Positions 56,151 through 64,000 of a stretch of 64,000 nucleotides of DNA are shown here, one piece after another. The notes beneath the pieces were generated by a model. It was given only the letters and a program-made list of their open reading frames with translations. It did no database searches and was not told the DNA's origin. The stretch covers positions 1 to 64,000 of the forward strand of contig MARA01000070.1 of NCBI GenBank assembly GCA_001792895.1, in the 5' to 3' direction. The DNA comes from Lentinus brumalis (taxonomy: Eukaryota > Basidiomycota > Agaricomycetes > Polyporales > Polyporaceae). Position numbers and translations under genes: made by a program. Position 1 is the first letter of the stretch, and every line of letters begins with the position of its first letter.

Positions 56151-58319
56151 GGTGATCATTGACTCCAACAAAAGACCCATAGCTGAGGCTAATGTCAGTC
56201 CACCACCCATTAGATCTGTTACTATGCTGTTTATGTGTCAACAATATGATGAATTGCACTCATCAGTTATGGATGTCATTGCTTGGTACTGGCAATCAAA
56301 TAGGGCAACAGTGATGACACTATTTGCTGGTGTAGTTGATCAGTAAGTAGTTTAGTAAGATGGTGACTAACAGTACAGAGTAATAATATATTGCTGATGC
56401 TGTTGAGTAAGTTGGCTGGATGATGTGAGCTCAAGATAATTATGAGTGTCTTATAAGTGGTTGCAATTGATCAATTCAGAGACTGACATGCAGCATTTGT
56501 CCTAACAGATCACACTAGAACCATTGATATTCAATTAGATCACAAGCTTACCCATTACTTGTGATGCTTCTGGTTACTTTTATGCTACTATCACCCTTTC
56601 TTACCTTTGTTATTGCCCAGACTACTGCCTTTGTTACTCTACTTCTGGACTGCTATATAGTACCTTGCCTGTACATATATTTGCTTGATACCTGCTTGAT
56701 GCAAGTCCAGCTTTATATATGTCTATGTCACTGCATGAGGAGGTTCTCTCGTGAGGGGCATCCGGGACAACTGGAGATCATCTCGGAATTTGTCTCATGG
56801 GTGATCCCAAGGGTCTCGTCAGGGGACTTGCGAGATTATCTCTGGTCATCTCAGGCCCTGGGGCAGAGACAAACTCAATACAGCTAGCAATAAATACACG
56901 GTGAAGGGAGAGTCGAGACATTCTCAAAGGGCCCCCGAGCCAGCAGAAGCTTGATTCCAAATACTTAGCACTATGGTCGGGTGACACTCTCTGTTCATGC
57001 ATATCATGGTAGGAAGCACCTGAGCTGTCATTGCAATTATATAGACCATGTTCAATACAGAGTGGACTACAGATGTACGCCTCATTGCGACAACTCCAGC
57101 GAGGAGAATATTACAAGTTACACAAAGCCAACAAGTGGGCACCTGGATTCAAGATGTATGCACATTGCAGACACCTTGCAAAGTGGGCTGGCAAGCCAAC
57201 CCCTTCAATACATACCTAAGCCAAGAGCTAGACCATGATGCACCCCTCAGCATGTGCAGCAGGCCACAGGACAAAGAGCATGACCTAGGATCAGACCAGT
57301 AGGCTGCCGAGATACAATGAAGTGTGGGCTGAGTTAGCCATATAGTACGAGCCGGAGAGTAAGCGCAAGTCATGGTTGTTGCAGTGTCACCGGAGACACA
57401 GAGTGCCAGAGAAGTATGGATCCATGCAATTTATGTACCTCGGAAAGCCTGACAGAGAGCCTGCCGCCAGCAATGCAGATGACAGTTAGAGGATGATGCA
57501 GAGCCAACATTGAACAGGCGCAACCACCAGCGACCACCCCAGCACTGGCAGTACTGGTGGCAATCTGAGCGGCTGCCTCTGTTCCCACCTATGAGACTAT
57601 CAGAGATGACCTCTATTTGCTTTAGTGCTTGGGATAATCTACATGCTGACACACAGCCATACAAGTTATTCTGATGTACTCCTCTAACAGCCCTGGACGT
57701 ACATCAGACCTTGGATACCCCTTCTGAGACCACTCAAGCTCTTCTCAGGTCATCTCTGCTTGTCTCCGATGGACCTCCCAAGGACCACCCTCAGGCAGTG
57801 TGCGTGTTTGCTGCCTGAGCTCCTCAAACTGCAACTGCTTTTTGATACCTATTCATCCTTGACCTTGACCCCATCTATACCATAAGAACTATCTTGGAAG
57901 CAGTTGAATGGCATTCACAATTGGACCCATATGAAAGATTGTTGCGCTCTGGGCTGAGTCTGTCATAAACCATAATAATTAAGACCTTGGTGGTCATAGG
58001 CATCAGACGCAGTACTGAAGAAGCATCTCTGAATGATAGACATAGCGGCCCAGCTCAGCTTAAAGATGACCAGCTTGAGAGCCTACAAACCAGCTTCCAG
58101 CCGGGCTCAGCACATCACTAAGCTGCAGCATAATCATGTGTACTGGGTAGATAGAGAGACAGAGAGTGCAGTGCAGCATAGTTCAACTACAAGTCTGCCT
58201 TACAGCATCTTAGAAGTCTATATTGCATTCTATATCTACTACAAAAATGAAGCAACACTCAGAGTTGTTGGATGAGCAGGACCATGCTGGACTTGCGCTA
58301 CAGAGCTGCATGAGCGTCT
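56151..58319. other. gene-poor intergenic stretch
   Basis: AT-rich with T-runs and no frame that splices into a convincing protein. Nothing recognised. Confidence 0.45.
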
Positions 58320-58535
58320 GCCAACCCTAAAGCTGTGCACTCCTAACCTCAATCTGGGGTTCCAGGACATAAAAAATTTCTTACCTGGTTCTTACATGCG
58401 CTTATGTAATCACTTACTACTGACTATCGGAGTTCCAACAACTTTCCCACGGACATCAGTTGTCGTTACCTTCGCTGGCAGGAATCGTCGTACCTAAAAG
58501 ACGATTCTCTTCGTTCCTCATCGATCGTAATTGTG
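58320..58535 (+). repeat. dispersed block B (paralogous with 7005-7215)
   Basis: Same ordered motifs as block A, from CTGTGCACTCCTAACC to CATCGATCGTAATT. It also precedes a plus-strand gene. Confidence 0.75.
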
Positions 58536-58828
58536 AGTCGCAGTCCAAGGACGAGTCGGAGCATCTGAGCAGAGTTGCAAAACAGACCATATACTTAACA
58601 GTCATCACGCAACCCGACACAAGACCACTGCTATCACAGATGGACACCATGCTCATCCGAGTCCTTGGACCGAGCGCTGAACATAATACCACAAATGAGC
58701 GCAAACAAAGTGGGTGTAACCTGCACGCCTACTCACTTGCTCCCAACACTTCACCGCAACTTCAACAACCAGCTCCCCAAAATGACTAGCACGGTGAGAG
58801 TCCGGTTCAGTTCTGCAGTGGGATTCAT

Positions 58829-59343
58829 TTGCTGACACACTACACACTACTGCACGGCAAACCTGTAATATTTGAGCAGACCAGATCTGTACATGTGTAC
58901 CGCTTCCCGCACTGGAGAAAGCCCGAGACGTTCTACATGACTGTACGCCACTACAACATCGGTGATGGCATCGAGGTCCCCCTCTTCGACAATGTCTTCA
59001 CAATAATTGGACACATCGAGAAAGGAGTGCTCAACTACGCTGACCCCGTCACATTCCATGTCTATGACACGACAACCTGCAGCACTGGCAGCCCAAATGA
59101 AGCTCTCTTTCACCTCTCAGATGGACCCACGTACCGAGGTGAACTGGTCATTATGCACCGTGCGATCCTCCACAACGGGTTTGTCCATCTCCGCCAAGGT
59201 GATGTTGCTCGTGCGACACGTGCAGCCCTCGAGTAACTACACCCTGCTCCTTCTCCCGTGCTCACAAAACTCACACTCCTTGCCGTTTCAGTCTCATTAC
59301 TGCCTACAAGCTTCGGAACGAGATTCTGTGGAACGACTACTAG
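58829..59343 (+). CDS. small gene, unknown function
   Basis: A frame open from 58829 or earlier gives FEQTRSVHVYRFPHWRKPE, FYMTVRHYNIGDGIEVPLF, VIMHRAILHNGFVHLRQGD. An intron at 59233-59291 (GTAACT to TTTCAG) leads to a final exon LITAYKLRNEILWNDY ending at 59343. There is no ATG at the head of the frame, so an upstream exon between 58536 and 58828 is expected. The beta-rich sequence has no family I can name. Confidence 0.45.
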
Positions 59344-60148
59344 GCTTGGGAGACTCGGAGATTGAAGAATGTCATTATACACTCCCTCAGTAAATCATTG
59401 AATTGAAAACGGCATTGCTGCATGCTCCACCGTTCGACGCAATGCATGCATACATGGTACCATGACTCTTGAATCTGAACCTGATCACGCTGTCTCTCCG
59501 CATTAGATCCTGCACTCAGATCAGATGGTCTTGTCAGCCTGGATATAGGTGACGTCCCAATTTTTCTCACTTTACAAGACCGTCCGCAGCCCACGATGCA
59601 TCTGCCTTGTGCAACGCCACACAATAGACCAATAAGCAGCATACTTATTGTGCACACTTCTCACAACTCAAACAAGGTGCAGATGCCTGCAACACCAATG
59701 CTCATCAACCTCCCATCCTTCACCCTTTCAGCCGATGTCATAAAGACAAGACACTGATGGTCTCACTTCTCGCCAGGCTGCTGTATCAAGCTCCCCAGAG
59801 TGAACTCATGCTCACAGACCTCAATCGGTCAGACGAGTGGGTATAGCAGTGAATGCAATCCACCCACCAAGTTGCAACGCAGAGGCGCAGAGACTTGCCA
59901 TATCAGGGTGATGCATCTCAGGGCCGTTACCTCGGGCATCACGGCGCTTCCCTGAGTCATGTGGGTGCACACTTTTCGTGACGTCTGAGGACGCGACACG
60001 ACGTGTCGCAAGCTTCTGTGCGCTGCAGATGCAACATGACTAAAGCATGGACAATATGCATATCAAGGCCATGGGGAGGACATAAGATAGAGCAGTGGCA
60101 ACCTGGTAGAGACATTGTACAATACAAAATAGACAGAAATGGAGTTAC
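59344..60148. other. intergenic, no gene seen
   Basis: Short chance frames only. Confidence 0.4.
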
Positions 60149-63106
60149 TTAGACGTCCGAAGAGGCCTCCCGGAGCACGGCACTGTCCGATGCTGCAGTA
60201 GCCGGTTCCCCCAACCTTGCCACCTGGGGCTGATATCCCATCATGTTCTTCGACCTCCGCTGACCCTCACGGTGTCCGGCGCATGCCCAAGTCGTACCTC
60301 GACGTCTCCCCTTCTCCACAAGATGTTTGATATCTTGCAATGCCTTGCTCACATCCCCACCCCCATTCCTGTCGGCCATATGCTCAATATCCAGATCTGA
60401 TTTCCGAGTGGCAGCTGCTCTTCAATTATGTCAGCAAACTCTTGCAGCTCTTGAGCCCAGTGTGCAAGACATTCGATTTTCCTCTTAAGCTGAACATAGT
60501 TGATGTGAGTGGTGGTAGGACGAGGAGAAGGCTCGGATGGTCCGGACACCAAAGGTAAGCATTACTCACCTCTTCCTCCTCATCTTTGCTGTCGTCTGGG
60601 GTGTAAACATTTGGAGAGGATGAGCAGTCGTTCCGGTCATGCACAACAGATCGGCGTGCCGGTGGTGCCCATGGCCGCTTCTTGCTCAGAAGACCACCTT
60701 TGAGAGCCTCCCATCCCGCACGATAGGTCTTTAGCTGTCCACAATCACCCAGCTAAACGTGATCATCACCTTCTGTGATCGAGCCGTCGTCCGCATCCAG
60801 GAATGGTCGTGGCGGGGTGGTGTCTTCAACTGCCTTGAGGGCCGGATGACAGTAGAGCGGGACAGTGTGGCGGCAGTAGATGTCACGCCAGAACTTGATG
60901 TCCAGCTCGCGAACCGCCTGAACGAGGTGCTTGCACAGGTGGTGCGGATTGTACTTCTGGGCGCCGCAATTACATGTCCACTGAGAGATGTTTGTCATGT
61001 ACTGTCGTCCGCTGAGCTTAGCCTGCTGGAGCTTCTTTCATGCGCGATTGAAGTATTTCTGGTGCGACTGCACTGCATTGGATTGACTCCACTGTCTGCT
61101 CTGCCAAAGCCGTGTCTTGTTCTGGGAAAAGCGGGTGCTGACAAAAGTGTTTAGTAAATATAGTGAGGATCTGTTTGCGGTGAGCAGCGGGGCAGAAGTC
61201 ATATTCCGGACCTGCAGAGCGCTTCTCGCCCTCTTCGAACATCCAGTCGGCACCATCCTCAGCGTCAGCTGCATCCTTCTGGAACTCCTTCTTGATCTGC
61301 TCGCGTATGTCCTCGTTGATGAGAGCGTCCAAGTCATTGTCATCTCCAGGTGTATTTGGTACAGTCTTGGGTTGGGGATGGAGTGGGATGAATTCACCAT
61401 TGAAGGAAAGTCGAATGGTCGGAATGGCAGTAGTGACTGGTACAATAGTGGGGGCGGACTACCGTGGGTACAGGGCCAGACTTGTGATGTAGGGAGGTTT
61501 ATGAAAGCAAATCTGAGCTGCTCACCAGATTGTCCCGCTGCTGCACTGGCACAAAGTTGTCTATCCACGAGAACTCAGCATGCGCTTCAGTGACATTGTA
61601 GAAGGCAGGGGTGCAGCAAAGAATTCAGAGGCATGTCTTGATAGCTCGCAAGCAATGCCAATAACATAGCTGGTGTTTTGCATTGGGATAGGATGCATGG
61701 CAAGCGTTGATCTCCGACCAGTCTTTGTCAGTGAGCGTAAAGTGCACCTAAAGGTTCCACCTGTCCCAGATCGCCCCAAGGAAGTGAGTAATAAAATGTT
61801 CCTTCCCTCCCTTCTCCCCGTCATTGGAACGGAGAAGTAAATATCCAAGTGGGATGCCTGAGCCATATACCTTGCCTAGAAGAGCATAAAGCTCGAATCG
61901 CGAGCCGTTTGTGTTCCTTGAGCTCCCAGCTGTAGTGAGCTTCGAGTGCATACTTAATCATTAAGGCAGGGGAAATATACAGGCAGAGTCCAGCGCAACC
62001 TCATGGATGCGGCCACTCCACTCGCATAGAATATTCGGCAGTGCAAATCTGAGTGCAGTGTAGCCTTCTATCACAGGGAGCTCTATAGGTTCAACTGTAT
62101 AGTACCCTGCGTCCGGGGCACCGTCCTTCACTTCATCCAAGAGCATGCGAGCAGACTTGAGCTCGTCATCGTCATGCTTCCAGCGGAGCTGATCTTGCTG
62201 TGCCCACTTGGCATACACGGACTTGCGGCCGAATTGAGGCTTCGGATGCTGCTTGAGAATTTCAGTCCAAAGCTGAGACAGTTGTCGTCATGAGTTCATG
62301 ACCAAAAATGTGAGTCAAACTCGAAAGTGCGCACCTGATTGACTGTCATATTAGGATTGTCCCCAATTAGCTCAATGACGTCCCCAGGAAGGTTAATTGG
62401 GCAGTAGTAGACGTGAGCCAGGTGGTGCGAGAGCTTAACAGTTGCGACATCAGACATCTCTGAGATGGTAATGGCTAGCCAGCTGTGGCAGTCAAAAGTC
62501 TCCATACAGTCCTTGTTCCCAGTGCTTGGACTTGTCAGCGACTTTCTCAGCCACTTTCTGATGCTTCTCGTACTGCGCGCAGTGGTACTTGAAGGTGACT
62601 TTTCCAGAGGTATGCTGCTCCAAGACACTCGCATACTTGCTGTGATATCTATAACATAATTGCCACAATTTGCGTGAGCAGAACTCTACCACTCAGTCGA
62701 ACGGTGACGGACGCACATGAAGAGGTACTGTAATTTGTCCGAGATGCAAGCTGCAAGCTCATTCGCACGGTCTTTAGCTTCTCCGCAGATCTCCGTGATA
62801 GAAATGTGTGCTTCGAGGTCGAAGACACGCTCCTGATTGGAAAGAAATTGGAGGAATGAAGTGACCGTAAGGGCTTCTGGAAGTACGTCCCACGGTACGC
62901 GTCCAGTCTTCCACACAGTCCCATCCCCTTCGTGCGCCATCCTCGCGCCCTTATTCTCCTTATCCACCTGACTATCTTTCTTCTTCTCAGCCCTCCAGTT
63001 CTTCTTCCGTGCAGCGCAGTCCTCACATGTCTTCCTCCGGACTTTGTGAGCACCTTCACCCTTGACCTTCAGAGGAAAGCTTGACAGCGGGAGCATTTGG
63101 CAGCAT
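60149..63106 (-). pseudogene. Mutator-like (MULE) transposase with SWIM zinc finger, broken
   Basis: Minus-strand order: N-terminal zinc-binding segment KCSRCQAFLPLSSFP and KTCEDCAARKKNWRAEKKK (63105-62980), a helical region (LEQHTSGKVTFKYHCAQYEKH), EGYTALRFALPNILCEWSG, then the MULE DDE core with NTNGSRFELYALLGKVYGSG, LTDKDWSEINACHASYP and KHQLCYWHCLRAIKTC (61950-61630). A SWIM finger WTCNCGAQKYNPHHLCKH lies at about 60930-60985. The C-terminus has LKRKIECLAHWAQELQEF and DVSKALQDIKHLVEKGRRR (60550-60200). Stops after LRAIKTC and frame slips, one near 60390, show decay. MULE transposases move DNA by cut-and-paste; no long TIRs were found. Confidence 0.8.
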
Positions 63107-63130
63107 CCCCCTCGGTGATCAGTCGTAACA
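63104..63130 (-). repeat. 26-bp match to the chromovirus LTR end
   Basis: On the minus strand it begins TGTTACGACTGATC and continues CGAGGGGGAT after two mismatches. This is the terminal sequence of the Chr-1/Chr-2 LTR. It abuts the first codons of the MULE zinc-binding region. Confidence 0.6.
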
Positions 63131-63296
63131 ATGGTGAGGACACATACAGACAGGCAAGACAATAAGCATTAAAGGAGGGAATGATCAACAAGGACCGGAG
63201 GTGTATATACAGACAAGAAAGGGGAAAATTGCAGATAGAGAACATATTGGGGCAATCAGGGAGATGCAAGAAGAATGATACGGTACAAGTTCAGAC

Positions 63297-63497
63297 TAAG
63301 AGCCTGAACAGTGCTGGTAAAGTTTCTCTTCTTAGCTCCAATGGGATAGGTAGATGCACTATAGTACAGCATGGTGATCTCACTGAATTCCAAATTGTGC
63401 TGAAGACGCTCAAGCCAGGTGACCTTGTCGTGCTTGGAGACCTCCTTGATGCCTTGAGCAGCAAACAGATGACAAGCATCCCAGATGGCAACTGAAT
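63297..63497 (-). CDS. possible exon of an unknown gene
   Basis: After a TTCATTCAG acceptor the minus strand reads VAIWDACHLFAAQGIKEVS, WLERLQHNLEFSEITMLYY and STYPIGAKKRNF. It looks protein-like but belongs to no family I recognise, and no partner exon was fixed. Confidence 0.3.
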
Positions 63498-63926
63498 GAA
63501 GTCAAATGAACATTGCATACTATCCTCGTTGGATCCCCAGGCAGTCTTGTCACACATGTCCAAAAGCAATTGGGATAGGTGAGAGTCGCTGCTGCCCGAC
63601 TAGGATTTCTCCTAGTCTCCTTCTTGCAGGGTCTTTCTATGGAAGTACTGCCAAGGTTGCTGCTTTTCAGACTCCTAGTGGCCCTCAGCAGGCAATTTGC
63701 TACTCAGTTGGAGCTGTTTTTACATGCAGCATCTACCAACCAACCTTGTTTGCTAGAGGGGATCGCGAGATCAAGCAAATTTTCTTAGGCCTGCTGTGGG
63801 GTGAGAATGAACGGGTGTTGGGGCTGCTTGGTTATGTCTTTGACTGCAGTTCACTCAGAATCAACACCTTTGGGGTGACCGCTGGCAATGGCAACAGAAT
63901 CCAAGGACTCTCAATTCATACATACT

Positions 63927-64000
63927 TGTTGGGAAGTAGGCCATTCCTGGCAGGGACGATCGATGAGGAATTGGGTGTCTTTGTATGTTATGGGGAATCT
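63927..64000 (-). repeat. duplicated exon-like segment (copy 2)
   Basis: Nearly identical to 10286-10362 and cut by the right edge. The uninterrupted relative of the exon that the LINE disrupts. Confidence 0.8.

Noticed and set aside
56561..56887. Hydrophobic 108-codon frame resembling a membrane protein
   Set aside because: It lies in AT-rich intergenic DNA with no neighbours, splice context or family resemblance.

Overview
The window reads as repeat-rich nuclear DNA of a mushroom-forming basidiomycete (Agaricomycetes). The grounds are the KDZ-type transposase with its cysteine cluster, a TET/JBP dioxygenase, a SWIM-finger MULE transposase, several protein families I recognise only from mushrooms, and genes broken by short (41-60 bp) GT-AG introns. 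Nothing prokaryotic is present. I found no rRNA or tRNA gene.

Host-level flanks. Positions 1-10384 hold a 2-oxoglutarate dioxygenase-like gene cut by the left edge (minus strand), a 16-bp minisatellite, a TATA-bearing leader crowded with splice donors that precedes a large gene of unknown function (4144-6848), a decayed gene (7508-8759) and an F-box-like gene (9154-10163, minus). Positions 54631-64000 are AT-richer and gene-poor: a fold-back MITE, an 80-90-bp tandem repeat, a small unknown gene (to 59343) and a broken SWIM-finger MULE transposase (60149-63106, minus). Two short blocks are shared between the flanks (7005-7215 with 58320-58535; 10286-10362 with 63927-64000).

The core, about 10385-54620, is one nested transposon stack that can be taken apart from target-site duplications (TSDs) and restored reading frames. 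A minus-strand LINE (endonuclease, RT, RNase H, zinc finger, poly-A) was hit by three elements. The first is a long-LTR Ty3/gypsy element, here Gyp-L (11414-42927, TSD ACGG). The second is a gag-only Copia-type element, TR-GAG (42953-44385, TSD TGATG). The third is a chromovirus copy, Chr-2 (46513-52775, TSD AACAT). Gyp-L itself was hit twice: by a second chromovirus copy, Chr-1, inside its 5' LTR (11994-18234, TSD CGTGG), and by a 12.4-kb KDZ DNA transposon near the gag-pro/pol junction (22061-34460, TSD TAATGTAT).

The KDZ element is the most notable content. It has about 145-bp inverted termini, an apparently intact 8-exon transposase (1117 codons), an apparently intact TET/JBP-type dioxygenase (503 codons), a small intact basic-region protein, a gene with two RNase H1 N-terminal-like domains, and a large gene of unknown function with a coding minisatellite. 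Gyp-L carries two intron-containing genes in antisense between two copies of its hairpin-plus-polypurine-tract signal. The three retroelement families appear to use three different primers: self-priming from the mRNA 5' end (chromovirus), a tRNA 3' end (Gyp-L) and a half initiator tRNA (TR-GAG). All LTR pairs are nearly identical, so the insertions are recent. Many frame breaks are single-base indels, some of which could be sequencing error.
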